Assembly (NCBI GenBank): GCA_018340375.1
Contig: JAFFJZ010000004.1
Coordinates: 28,432,001 to 28,496,000 of the forward strand
Direction: 5' to 3'
DNA length: 64,000 nucleotides
Origin: Gonatopus flavifemur
Lineage: Eukaryota > Arthropoda > Insecta > Hymenoptera > Dryinidae
The position numbers and the translations under genes were made by a program. The notes beneath the pieces were generated by a model that did no database searches, was not told the DNA's origin, and worked only from the letters and a program-made list of their open reading frames with translations. The stretch's first letter is position 1. Every line of letters starts with the position of its first letter. This document shows, one piece after another, positions 20,027-30,604 of the stretch.

Positions 20027-20530
20027 TGGAAGCTGAATGCCCAGCAGAGAACGTTATTATCATCCTGAACATTAACCTCGCTTGATAGCATTGTTGGTAA
20101 TCAGGCTACAGCTGGTAATAACTAGCATTGATAACAATTTGGCTCATTAGCTTAGTAACATGGTTGACCATCAAGTTACAGCGGGTGATGACTAGCATTG
20201 ACTCCAATCTGTCACCAAGTTTGGCCAATCACTCAAGTGTGAATGTTCAATCGACCTTGGACGCCAATGAAAAATCTATCCCACTCATTCAGCTCAAATT
20301 AGTATTGTATATCAATAATGGCAACAATATCGATTGCAAGCATGGAACCAATATTGAATTGTAATATTAAACCAAGCTCGGATGCCAAGCATTGAACATT
20401 GTTATCATCCCAGACATTAATCTAGTTTGGTGCCAGTGTTGACAAACAAGCTAGGCCCGGTGTTGACTAGCATTGACTCAAGCTTGGCACGTTGATCAAG
20501 CACGGTACGTTTGTCAAAGCATACGTGGAT
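20027..20530. repeat. degenerate minisatellite, right part
   Basis: Several diverged units contain GGTRATRACTAGCATTGA, CCAAGTTTGGCCAATCA and GCTAGGCCCGGTGTTGACTAGCATTGA. They are related to the left block at 15960-16229. No coding frame. Confidence 0.6.
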
Positions 20531-21856
20531 GCTAATAGATTCGCAATGATGGAAGGAAAGATCCCATTGTATGGTTGGATTGTCTTCTGTTGTGTTTCTT
20601 ATGATTTTTGACGTTGAAGAATTTTTGAAATTAATATACAATAAAAGGAATTCAATTTTTCAAAGAACTCGAAAGAAATATTTGTTCCTGATTTTTTTGG
20701 AGATTCGTTTTTCCATTTTCCACCTCCTACAGACGATTATTTCTTTCTCTATTCATCTAGAAGTATGTCAGATTTTTGGCAACCCTTAATAAAAAAAAGT
20801 CCAGAGATATAGGATGCTTTTTCTCATGACCCCCACCAGGAAATCGTACCTTTGGTAGGCTAAACTGCTCCCACATTTTTTACCAGTTCACTTAATAATG
20901 CACGTCTTAGAGTGAGTGTTGATGACCATTCTCGCGTGAGAGACAGTTCGTTTAATTCATCGTTTATAACTTTTTCACTCCAAAAACTAGGACATTTCCA
21001 ATTTTTCGACAAAATCTATGGGGATTTTCTCATCCAAATGGAAAAAATATCAGAAGAATTACGGAGAACGAAAACCTTTTGTTTTGTGAAACATTCTAGT
21101 ATACTTATCCCTGGTTAAACATACCCATTGATTCTCGCCAAATCTCATTGAATCTTGCACAATGTTCTGACCAAATCTTATTCAACCATTTCCTATGAGA
21201 TTTAATCAGTTGAATGTATTCTTTGAATGTAATTTTCATTGAATTTCGCCAAATGTGATTGAGCCTTGCACAATGTTATGACCAAATCCCATAAAATTTC
21301 ATTTCGTCCGATTCCATGGATTTTTTCAACCAAGAATAGCTTCACTAGGGAGAAAAATATCAAAGAATCATCAAAATATATTTTTTATTGGATATTTGAA
21401 AAGATTTCATCTCAGAAGTTCAGATCTATTTGCAAAATATAAATTATCAAGAATTAAATTAATACATTAAAATTCACATGCCCTCAAAATTAACAAAAAA
21501 CAAAATTTCACTACATTCAATGTATTAGAGAAATGCAAATATACAAGTGATGGACAGAATAAATCATACACTATTCACGACTATGTCGTAAACAATGAAT
21601 TGTTTTCTGCCAAATTCAACATAATCTCCCCCGTACAACACTACCACCGATGGCCGGACATTTCTCTGTCGCTTCTCCGTTCCTCCACCTTGTATCCACG
21701 TCGCCTTCACAGAGATGCGACGTGCAAGCGGCGGGTGTGCTGTTAGAGTCGTCATATCAGGGTTCCTGCAACTGCATATATCCTCACCCTTTCCTCTTGT
21801 CGGTACTCAACATCCCGTTAAGTTGTGAGAATAATTGAAATTTCGTAAGCAGTGTA
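20531..21856. other. unassigned sequence
   Basis: AT-rich. It contains a weak twofold repeat of ATTGARYCTTGCACAATGTT with GACCAAATC at about 21150 and 21255. A more GC-rich stretch at 21630-21790 has no recognisable frame. I see no gene. Confidence 0.4.
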
Positions 21857-22083
21857 CACGGAGAGAAATAGATACTAATGGTTAGAATACGAGGACAAGT
21901 ATCCAGATTGTACAAATTTATTCTTGTCCCTAGTATCCATATGCTAAGGGGTATAATATATTTAATACTCCTTAGAATATGGATACTAAGGACAAGAATA
22001 AATTTGTACAATATGGATACTTGTCCTCGTATACTAACCACTAGTAAATTTCTTATACCCATTAGTATCTATTTCTCTCCGTG
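21857..22083. mobile_element. CACGGAGAG-family palindromic MITE with TA duplication
   Basis: The ends are CACGGAGAGAAATAGATACTA and its complement, flanked by TA at 21855-21856 and 22084-22085. The arms pair through most of the 227 bp (GGACAAGTATCC and GAATAAATTTGTACAATATG on the second arm). Same termini as the element at 1381-1746. Confidence 0.9.
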
Positions 22084-22179
22084 TATGGTTTATTTTTTTC
22101 AGTACAGTAATTCATCAAATCTATCGATACAGGCCCCACCACCGTTCATTTGCATCTCGTCCAAATGAAGAATACTAAC

Positions 22180-22815
22180 CCATTAATGCCAATGGCGAAA
22201 CTACTTCGCCTACGGAAAAAGTAACTATTGGAAATAGGATATTGAGTTGGGAGATACATGTCCGCAAGAAAAACAATGTTCACAATTTGTTTAAACAATT
22301 ATTGTTCAAAAAATTTGTTGAGAATAACAACTCACGTGGATAAAAATCTCGAAATTGTATTCTACGGAAAACTCCATGTGAGACTCGGTGATTCGTGAGA
22401 GTTTTAGTAATTACAATTGTTGTAAATAAGAATTATAAACAATTTTAAATTATCCATTCCCTTTAGTGCCCACGACGAATCTTTTCACAGAAAAGCAACT
22501 ACTGGCAAAAGGATATTCAGTTGGGAGGTGAACATCAACAGAAAAAAAAACGTTTAAAATTTGTTTAAACAATTATTGTTTGAGAAATTTATCGAAAATA
22601 ACAATTTACGTGGATGAAAACCCCGGAATCGTATTCTACAGGAAATTTCATGTGAGGATCGGTAATCCCCAAAATTTCATTCACGTAAATTGTTATCTTC
22701 AACAAATCGTTTGAACAATAATTGTTTGAACAAACTGTGAGAAATTTGTTCTCCAGTTGATGTTCATCCTCTAACTAAATATCCTGTTTCCAATAGTTGC
22801 TTTTTTGTGGCCAGA
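22180..22815. repeat. satellite, two direct copies (~274 bp period) and one inverted partial copy
   Basis: AGTAACTATTGGAAATAGGATATTGAGTTGGGAG (from 22220) recurs as AGCAACTACTGGCAAAAGGATATTCAGTTGGGAG (from 22494). An inverted, shorter version lies at about 22665-22815. Each contains TTTGTTTAAACAATTATTG. The TTATAAACAATT strings and ACCCATTAA.GCC edge resemble the array at 44282-44845, so both may belong to one dispersed satellite family. Confidence 0.75.
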
Positions 22816-22914
22816 ACAGAAAATTATACAAATTATACAATGGACATTTTAACGTTCAAGAGACATTGAACGAATGTACGTGAACGTTCCACGAATGTTT
22901 GTAAATCTTGGTTC

Positions 22915-23730
22915 TCTTGGGGATATAACTAAGTCTAGGCCTTTACAAGTTTTACCATTCATTTTCCTTTCTGATATCGTTTTCAATAAACTATCATGCC
23001 TTGGCGTGTGTCCTATCAAGTTACTTCTGCTTCAAATGACATGTTTCAAAAGATTTCTGTTTTCATTTACGTCTCAAGTACGTCTTCATTTTTTACTTTC
23101 TCTATCCATTTCATTCTAAGCATCCTTTTATAACACCACATTTCGAAAGCTTCAAGTCTTCGTTGGTCAGTTTTCTCATTGTCCAAGTTTCGCAATCATA
23201 TAATGAAGTGTTCCAAACGTAACTCTTCAAGAATGTCCTTCTTAGTGCTAAGCTATATTCTAATATTCTATCTAAATATTCTTTGAGCATAATAACTGTT
23301 TCTTTTGGTAAAGAGCCTGTTTTCCTCGTGCGATTCTTGCTATTACATCTCTGTCGTTCTTAGTGTTCCCTGTCATTATGCTTTCTAGATATTAAAATTC
23401 TCCCACTCATTCAATTGTCTCAGCACCTATTTTGATTCCCGTTCTCCTTGATATTTCCGCTGTTGTACAAATCATGAATTTTGTTCTGTCCTCATTTATA
23501 TTCATACAATAGTTTTCTAGTAATACTGTTTACATGGTGTTAAGAATACTTTCTAATTCAGTACTACTCGTAGCTAATATGCCTGTATCATCCGCAAATT
23601 TCGCTTACACTTTCTCCCTGAATCTGTAATTTCAATTGCACTTGCAACTTCACTCCGTTCATTGCTTCTCCTATATATAAATTGAGAATCAAGCGTGACA
23701 GTGAGCATCCTTGTCATTCCGATTGAAATA
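22915..23730 (-). pseudogene. 3' fragment of a non-LTR retrotransposon reverse transcriptase
   Basis: On the minus strand, translation in shifting frames gives recognisable reverse-transcriptase pieces. These are ADDTGILATSSTELESIL (about 23610-23560), MNINEDRTKFMICTTAEISR, then RRLEAFEMWCYKRMLRMKWI (about 23150-23100) and LIGHTPRHDSLLKTI near 23000. This order and wording match the RT tail of common insect LINEs. Many stops and shifts make it a dead, 5'-truncated copy. Confidence 0.75.
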
Positions 23731-23889
23731 AAGGTTACTAGTTCACGGAGAAATTGTCACATAGATAACCAAAACCCAAAAATTGATGGTTAAAGTGAAA
23801 CAAAAATAATACATTGTGCACCAAAGACGTGAAGTTGGTGATTCCCCTACTCCTGCCAACTGCGACTGGATTCGCAGGAGTGGAAGATC

Positions 23890-24245
23890 ACAAACTTGTC
23901 GCACGAGTTGTACAATAAATTTTTCTCAACACGGTGTGCAAAATCCGCCTTTCCACGCCTGCATTCCCATAGATCAGTTTTCCTTGTTCATTTCCATGAA
24001 CTTGCATAATTTCCGGTTTATTTTCCATATTTTGAGGAAAAAATGGGAAAAAGAATTAGGAAATTTTGCATGAACGAGGAAAACTTTCCTGAGGGTTGCG
24101 TGTGCTAAGTGCTCGATTGTCGCCCGATCAAAAACCATACGGTAATGTTACTTTACCGCACTGCTTCCACTTCACCGAACGGCTTCACCGGTGTGGAAAA
24201 GGGAATTCTGCGCACCAGGTTAGGAAAAATATCTTGTGCGACGAG
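23890..24245. repeat. inverted-repeat segment with inner hairpin
   Basis: Outer arms at 23890-23955 (CGCACGAGTTGTACAATAAATTTTTCTCAACACGGTGTGC) and 24180-24245 are complementary. An inner palindrome at 23978-24090 has TCCTTGTTCATTTCCATGAACTTGC on one arm and the complementary block on the other. Probably a decayed MITE pair. Confidence 0.6.
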
Positions 24246-24279
24246 GGTGAAAGGTTGGTGATTCCCTCACGAGCGTGAG

Positions 24280-25559
24280 GTTTATCGTCCGAGCGGAACG
24301 ACTACAAGTTTTATGCCACCCCGTTCGTCCTCCTAAGGTCTCCTACGCAGAAATTAACGAATATTTCATAACCGGCTCGATACGCCTGTACTAGCAACCT
24401 TGCCGATGTGCAACTATTGAAAGCCGACGATGGTTAGACTGTGGACTGATAACGCCAAATCTCTGATCCAGTATCGATCACCAACCGTATTCAACCGATA
24501 TTGATTAAATATTTGCAACTGATGGTTTCTCAAAATTTAGGAACTCTATATGCGTTCATAAGAACTTTGATATTCTGACAGGTACATAATTAACATATAG
24601 ATCATGATGCGAAAACTACGGTATCGAGATTAGAAGATCAAATTCATGAATATTTCAAGATAACAATGCCCTCAATTTTATAGAATTACACAGAACGCAT
24701 TTCTCTATCCAAACAGATTCTCCTGAATTTCAATGATTTTGTAAGTTCTTGGTGGGTCAAAAATCAATCGATGCTCATGAACTCATGGTGGTCTAACAAA
24801 AAACGTTCGGAAGATCGTCGGCTATTCACATTGCTCATGTCGTCAATAATAATGCTATTTTCTACAAAATTATTTCATGTCGTAATATTTCCCGGAATTC
24901 AACCGTACATCGAACAATACAGGTTCTTCACATTGTTTCTGCTAATCAACAGTATTATATGAAAAATTTGTGAAAATAATTGAATCTTTCGTTGAAGTGC
25001 ACCAGATAGTTGTTCACGTTGGTTTGATACCCATTCAGGGTTGGAGACTAACGCTCGCTAACTAACATTGTGCTGTTGCTGATCCAATATTGGTGGGAAG
25101 TCGGTCAACAACTGTCAGTTTCATCATCGAGCCAGTACCGATCAGAACATGAAATCACGTCAGTCCAGTACCCACTCGCAATCGGAAGACAACCGTTAGT
25201 AACCAATACCATCTCAGTACCGATGCGTTTGTCACTGTCGCCTCAAAAATGGCATTTCTACATGGGCTGTATCGAAATTGATATTCAATCATTGAATATC
25301 GATATGAACAAATATCAGCATGAAGGATATCGATGATAAATATGAATATTTCTGGAATGAAATATTGATACGTATCGGGCATCCTCAAAAGATACATAAA
25401 AAACACATGATTTGATTCAAATCTTCTCAACTAAAACAAATCAAATTACGTCTTGCAGATAAACAAAGAGTTTTGCACATTTACTTTTGTTGCTTTCCGT
25501 TTGCATATTATCCGAATTTATAACAAATCCCTGGTTGTCGAAAGTGACACCGTGAATGT
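24280..25559. other. unassigned sequence
   Basis: Mixed composition with short ORFs that resemble no protein I know. Weak repeats of GATCCARTATYG occur around 24465 and 25080. No feature can be supported. Confidence 0.4.
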
Positions 25560-25563
25560 TTAA

Positions 25564-26207
25564 GGCCAGCTTACTCCAAAAAACGTAATTTTCTTCAATA
25601 CATTTTATTTATAGTACGAAACATGTTGAGCAATCAATTCTTTTACATATAAAAGTACATATATGAAATTACTTGAAAACATTTTTTTTTTTTTTTGCGG
25701 TCCTGAAAATGGCTGCTGAAACTCATCTGATTCGTAGATGGATGACACTCTCATTTCAAAACTATTGCACTTATCGATATGAACCAAACGGCATTTTACT
25801 CTTTAGATGTCTGGCTATGGCCTCAAGCAGAATGGAACATTTTCGATGAAAAAAAACAAAATGGCCGACTTTTGAATTTTTCTTACCCTTCTTTTCACTT
25901 TTCATTGTTTATAACTTTTTTAAATAATCATAAATATTTCTGGTTCTGCTTAAGGCCATAGCCAGACATCTAAAGAGTGAAATGCCGTTTGATTCATATC
26001 GATGAGTACAATAGTTTTGAAATGAGAGTGTCATCCATCTACGAATCAGATGAGTTCCAGCAGCCATTTTCAGGAACGCAAAAAAAAAATGTTTTCAAGT
26101 AATTTCATATATGTACTTTCATATGTGAGAAAATTGATTACTCAACATGTTTTGTACTATAAATAAAATGTATTGAAGAAAATTACGTTTTTTGGAGTAA
26201 GCTGGCC
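25564..26207. mobile_element. long near-perfect palindrome flanked by TTAA
   Basis: Arms of about 260 bp start GGCCAGCTTACTCCAAAAAA and stay almost identical to a central spacer of about 120 bp. TTAA lies at 25560-25563 and 26208-26211. A TTAA duplication is the hallmark of piggyBac-type (also Kolobok) insertion. No transposase is encoded. The high arm identity points to a young element or to ongoing gene conversion. Confidence 0.9.
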
Positions 26208-26239
26208 TTAAAGGACACAAGATAAAAAAAATTAACTAC

Positions 26240-26430
26240 ACACAGCAAATCTTACAACACTGGGTACTGTAGCCGGCATAACTGGCTCGTGTTATGGAAG
26301 AAAAATCATGTCAACATTGCTGGTTCGTGTTACTACAGTAACTAGCAATGTTTAAATGATTTTTTTTCCATAACACGAGTCAGTTATGCCGGCTACAGTA
26401 TTCAGTATTGTAGGATTTTCTCCGTATAGA
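26240..26430. mobile_element. palindromic MITE with GTAGCCGGCATAACTG arms
   Basis: ACTGTAGCCGGCATAACTGG and its near complement are spaced so that the full ~190 bp forms one hairpin. The centre is ATTGCTGGTTCGTGTTACTACAGTAACTAGCAAT. Target duplication not clear. Confidence 0.75.
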
Positions 26431-26984
26431 GAAGACTCTGCAGCCTTGAGCCATTCTTTATTTTTATTGAAATATATTTTTTCTTTTTTCATGCTTCCTG
26501 TGATTGCTTGATCCACTTTTTATAAATAAGATTTCAGTTTTACTACTTTCAATAAGCAGGGTGGCGACAACTGTGGAAAACCTGGAAATCTCAGAGAATT
26601 TTCATATTCTGGAAAACACCCAGAATTTCTCATGTTTTCTCAGGTTCAAAATCAAATTTTTCCCAATTTTTCTACTGATTATTCTCTGAAGCATATTTTC
26701 AAGTGGATAATTGAATGTATTGATTCTTAACTCTCATACGTCCCTTGAGTGGAATTTCACCCGTTTAGGATACGTTATTTAGTTATTTTCTGTTGAATGA
26801 ATGTTCAAATATTAAAATTGAATGCATTCAACTGATAAACAAGACTACACTTAAAGACCATATTGGTTTCCTTGTTGATGAATAATATCTGAAAAATCAT
26901 AAATAAGGTAAATGCACCAGTCTTCGACATTATTAGAACAATTTTTGATTAGAAATTGCATTTCTCAGACGAGTATTTATTTTT
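26430..26984. other. unassigned sequence
   Basis: AT-rich, without inverted ends, tandem units or recognisable frames. Confidence 0.4.
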
Positions 26985-27109
26985 TCTCCCCAAGTTACCA
27001 TGAAAATATCATCCAACATGACAAGAAAAAATTCTGGTGAAGTTTGAGCTCTTACTATTAATATTAAGAGGTGGCGCATTGTGATTTTCGATTTCCAATT
27101 TCAAAAATA
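26985..27109 (+). repeat. left copy of an unnamed repeat, inverted relative to 34503-34660
   Basis: CAAGTTACCATGAAAATATCATCC, ACATGACAAGAAAAAATTCTGGTGAAGTTTGAGCTCTTACTATTAATATTAA and following bases match the complement of 34560-34660. The match resumes after the mariner (28577-28633, ATAATTCGTGTTGACGCCAA). The mariner thus split this copy. Confidence 0.75.
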
Positions 27110-27227
27110 CGAGGATGGATTGATAAGTTTCCGGCCTGACCAAGAGATGGCGCCACTAGGCCTACCTTGAGGTGGCGTTCTATAATACCATCCTTAGATA
27201 GCTTGTAGCTATAGTTTCAGTCCGATC

Positions 27228-27390
27228 CAGTGATGCCAGGAAAGACGGTGTGGACCGAAAAATCAGCCCCTCTCCCGCGCACACGATGAAACTTTAGCAT
27301 ACATGTGAGTCACGCGTATACGAACGTGTCATTGTGTGAACAATGGAGGGGCTGATTTTTCGGTCCGCACCGTTTTTCCTGGCATCACTG
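27228..27390. mobile_element. hAT-like MITE in the mariner 5' UTR
   Basis: Arms CAGTGATGCCAGGAAAGACG and, inverted, CAGTGATGCCAGGAAAAACG continue through GGACCGAAAAATCAGCCCCT. The perfect 8-bp duplication GTCCGATC lies at 27220-27227 and 27391-27398. The CAGTGATGCCA start is shared with the MITE at 7418-7563. Confidence 0.95.
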
Positions 27391-27458
27391 GTCCGATCGC
27401 CATGTTAGTTTAGTTTTGAGAGCATGCTGACCAAGACGCCTCTGTGTTTTTCGTAAAA

Positions 27459-28508
27459 ATGGAAAAGCTGGAAAATCGTGCTGTCATCAAATACTTTTAT
27501 TTGAAGGGGTTAACGCCGAAGGAAATTAAAGAAGAGATGGACTCGACACTGGGGACATCCTCCCCATCATATTCAACCGTTAAGCAGTGGGTTTCCGAGT
27601 TTAAAAAGGGTCGTGTGAGCACCTCTGATGAGCCTCGCTCAGGACGCCCCATTGAGGTCACAACTCCAGATATGATCGAAAAAATCCATCAAATAGTGCT
27701 GAAAGATCGCAGATTAAAAGTTCGTGAGATAGCTGAGACCTGTAAGATGTCATATGAACGTGTACAAAATATTTTGCACCAACATTTGTATATGGAAAAG
27801 CTCTGTGCAAGATGGGTGCCGCGTTTGCTAACAGTCGACCAAAAATTGATTCGAAAGAACATTTCTACCGCCAATTTGGCGTTGTATAAGCGTAATCCAA
27901 GCGAATTTTTGCGTCGATTCGTAACCGTTGACGAAACTTGGGTCCACCACTACACTCCTGAAACCAAAGAACAGTCTAAACAGTGGATTGGACCAGGGGA
28001 ACCAACTCCAAAGAAGGCAAAAACAATTTTTCCGGCGAACAAGGTTATGGCTACTGTTTTTTGGGATGCAAGAGGTATTATATACATTGATTACCTTGAA
28101 AAGGGTAAAACTATCACTGGTCAATACTACGCAGACTCATTGCAACGTTTGAGCCACGAAGTGAAAATTAAACGACCTCATCTGGCGAAGAAAAAAATCT
28201 TGTTTCATCACGATAACGCACCAGCGCACACGTCAATCGTTGCGATGGCTAAAATCAACGATCTGAAGTTTGAATTAATGCCGCACCCTCCCTACTCTCC
28301 AGACCTAGCCCCGAGTGACTATTATCTGTTTCCTAACCTCAAAAAATGGCTTGGCGGTAAGAGATTTGCGGACAATGAAGAAGTAATCGAAGCTGTAAAT
28401 GGGTATTTTGAGGAGCTTCACGAATCAGTCTATAGAGATGGCATTACTAGACTAGAACACCGCTATGAGAAATGTATCAGCCTTGGAGGAGATTATGTTG
28501 AGAAATAA
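27459..28508 (+). CDS. mariner transposase, open reading frame
   Basis: About 349 residues from the ATG at 27459 (MEKLENRAVIKYF), the usual mariner length. An in-frame ATG 15 nt earlier is also possible. The N-terminal paired helix-turn-helix region is followed by DEPRSGRPIEV and KLCARWVPRLLT. The catalytic triad is visible: VDETWVHHY (D at about residue 157), HHDNAPAHTS and PYSPDLAPSDYYLFP, in the DD34D arrangement. It ends GDYVEK. It would cut and rejoin the element ends at TA sites in the nucleus. I see no stop, shift or lost catalytic residue, but activity is untested. The MITE at 27228-27390 lies between the element's start and this gene and may affect its expression. Confidence 0.92.
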   Translation: MEKLENRAVIKYFYLKGLTPKEIKEEMDSTLGTSSPSYSTVKQWVSEFKKGRVSTSDEPRSGRPIEVTTPDMIEKIHQIVLKDRRLKVREIAETCKMSYERVQNILHQHLYMEKLCARWVPRLLTVDQKLIRKNISTANLALYKRNPSEFLRRFVTVDETWVHHYTPETKEQSKQWIGPGEPTPKKAKTIFPANKVMATVFWDARGIIYIDYLEKGKTITGQYYADSLQRLSHEVKIKRPHLAKKKILFHHDNAPAHTSIVAMAKINDLKFELMPHPPYSPDLAPSDYYLFPNLKKWLGGKRFADNEEVIEAVNGYFEELHESVYRDGITRLEHRYEKCISLGGDYVEK

Positions 28509-28576
28509 AGAAAAAAAAATTCTCAAAAACGTTGTTTTTCTTGGTCAGGCCGGAAACTTATCAATCCACCCTCGTA

Positions 28577-28814
28577 CAGGAAAAAGTGTTTTCAAAGTTT
28601 GGAACTTTATAATTCGTGTTGACGCCAACGTATCAGAATGAGCGATATATATTTTTGAAGGAAATTGAACGCTCTCCAAAAAGATCTTCAATAATTTTTT
28701 CACAAATCCAGTCCTTCAAAAGTTATTCAAGGCTAAAGTTGAACGTTCAATAAATTTTTATTTTTCATTTTCGATTAAATTTCAGAGGTTTCTACTAGAT
28801 ATTATGAAATATAG
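28577..28814. other. sequence between the mariner and the LINE
   Basis: The first ~57 bp belong to the repeat copy split by the mariner. The rest is AT-rich with no recognisable feature. The exact 5' boundary of the LINE is not determined. Confidence 0.4.
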
Positions 28815-29016
28815 GGAGTCGCGCATGAGCCGCGATACTGGATAGACGTGCTCGCTGATAATACGTGTCGGCATATTGTTCTGTCCCGTTATTTATCTGG
28901 CTTAGGCCCAAGGTTTTCTTTCACTCAATATAAGCTTGTGAATTACATTTCTACTTTGGTGTGGAAAAGTTGATTCCCCCTTAGGGGGGGTAGTGTTGTG
29001 TTGCGGAAAGCCTGTA

Positions 29017-30579
29017 ATGGCTGGCATCGGTGACGCTCTGAGAAGAGAGCAATGTTCTATCTCAAATAATGGTGTAGTTACTACAAGTGTTGAATCGTCT
29101 GTGAATAATTCTGTATCGAAATCATATGCAATGGCTGCTGAAGAAGCAACCTATGTAGACAATTACATTCCCCCATGTAAAGATCAGGCTTTAATGATCG
29201 ACGCCTACAAAGACGCCACTATCGATGACTACTTGCTGGAAATAGCAAAAAAAATCGTTCCTGCACAACTCCGCTCAATATCGAAAATTTCTCAACAGCG
29301 GATCTGCTTTCACGTTGACTCTATACAAACTGCGAACTTCTTGTTGGATCCAAATAACAATACTCTCACTGTCAAAGGTAAACAAACATGTATACGACCA
29401 CGATATGGAAAATCAAAACGTGTAATCATATCTAACGTTGACCCTCTTATACCCAACAAAGTCATAATTCAGAAGTTGAAAGAATACAAAGTGAAAATGA
29501 AATCTGCTATCTCTCTTGTCAAGACTGGAACACTTCCTTCTTTTCAACATCTGACCAGCTTCCGGCGACAAGTATTTGTGGAACCACAAGATGCTGATAA
29601 AATACCAGAGTTTATACAACTTAGACACCTAGACAACACTTATCAAATATATTTTTCCACACAGAAGATTACTTGCTTTACTTGTAACCAAGAAGGTCAC
29701 ATAGCCGAACACTGCAAAGATATAAACACACAGAAGGAAAGCCCTACACAACAACAACATTCTCAACAACAAAGAGAGAACACATCGCATGTTCAAATAA
29801 ATTCCAATCGTTCAGAGAATGCGAGTCAAGAGATCGAACAAAATAATACACAGACGATGGAAGTGAATACACAAAGTATTACGTTTACAAATTCTCGATC
29901 TCTTTCTGTTGATAACTTGTTGCAAATGAATGATCTTTCGAATGATAACAACGTTGGTTTTGTTTTCCCTCGATACTCTTCGCAAATGAGAAGAAATAGA
30001 TCAGCTTCATTGGCATCTGGCGATAGTATAAGCAACAAAAATACTTCGAGGAAAGATTTCAATTCTGAGCCGGTTAAAGTGGCCAAAAAACAAAGAACTA
30101 CTCGTTCAAGATCTAGTTCTAATGATAGTGAAAATGAGAACAACAAAATGTCCTCCGGAATCCTAAGTGAAAACATCAAGCAAGCCTTGGCATCTATTCC
30201 AGAAGAGATTCAGTCAACATTCCCTATCGAGGACGCAGCCTTCTTGCAAATAATGCTAGACTCTCTGACTCATAAATATAGTGAATTCCCCACGAATGTG
30301 AAAAATCACTGCCCGAATTTATATATGCTAGTCACCATGCTCACGGGAGTTCACAGAGCTAGCCCTGATAGAAAAATTGAAACGAGACTAACCAAGTTGA
30401 AAAATGAGCTCATTTCCTCGTTGAATACTAGTAATCAGATCTCAACTTCTGAGACTAACAGTGGCAACTTAGAAGACCAAAACATGACCAACAAAGACGA
30501 CGGCACTCAGGATAACAGTCAGGATCACGGTGGTCTAATCGACCAAGCCTCAACATCCTTTTCGCCGCCCAAGGGATAA
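29017..30579 (+). CDS. LINE ORF1 protein (gag-like, one CCHC knuckle)
   Basis: About 520 residues from the first ATG (MAGIGDALRREQ). The N-terminal half contains two RRM-like stretches: RSISKISQQRICFHVDSIQ with TVKGKQTCIRPR, then RVIISNVDPLIPNKVIIQKL. One CX2CX4HX4C knuckle follows (CFTCNQEGHIAEHC, about residue 225). The C-terminal half is low-complexity, rich in Gln/Asn/Ser, with KKQRTTRSRSSSN near residue 365. Such proteins bind the element RNA to form the transposition particle. The frame is fully open, unlike ORF2. The stop TAA at 30577-30579 lies 25 bp before ORF2. Confidence 0.88.
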   Translation: MAGIGDALRREQCSISNNGVVTTSVESSVNNSVSKSYAMAAEEATYVDNYIPPCKDQALMIDAYKDATIDDYLLEIAKKIVPAQLRSISKISQQRICFHVDSIQTANFLLDPNNNTLTVKGKQTCIRPRYGKSKRVIISNVDPLIPNKVIIQKLKEYKVKMKSAISLVKTGTLPSFQHLTSFRRQVFVEPQDADKIPEFIQLRHLDNTYQIYFSTQKITCFTCNQEGHIAEHCKDINTQKESPTQQQHSQQQRENTSHVQINSNRSENASQEIEQNNTQTMEVNTQSITFTNSRSLSVDNLLQMNDLSNDNNVGFVFPRYSSQMRRNRSASLASGDSISNKNTSRKDFNSEPVKVAKKQRTTRSRSSSNDSENENNKMSSGILSENIKQALASIPEEIQSTFPIEDAAFLQIMLDSLTHKYSEFPTNVKNHCPNLYMLVTMLTGVHRASPDRKIETRLTKLKNELISSLNTSNQISTSETNSGNLEDQNMTNKDDGTQDNSQDHGGLIDQASTSFSPPKG

Positions 30580-30604
30580 ACACTCGGTCTCCAATTGAGA
30601 CTGA

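Larger units (their letters stand above)
27110..28574 (+). mobile_element. mariner transposon with open transposase and a MITE in its 5' UTR
   Basis: The inverted ends read CGAGGATGGATTGATAAGTT and, inverted, CGAGGGTGGATTGATAAGTT, followed in both by TCCGGCCTGACCAAGA. TA lies at 27108-27109 and 28575-28576. Without the 163-bp MITE and its duplication the element is 1294 bp, the standard mariner size. The ends differ by little, so it looks young. Confidence 0.93.

Noticed and set aside
23816..24278. Plus-strand frames of 85 and 60 residues
   Set aside because: They fall in inverted-repeat DNA, overlap its hairpin arms and show no recognisable motifs.
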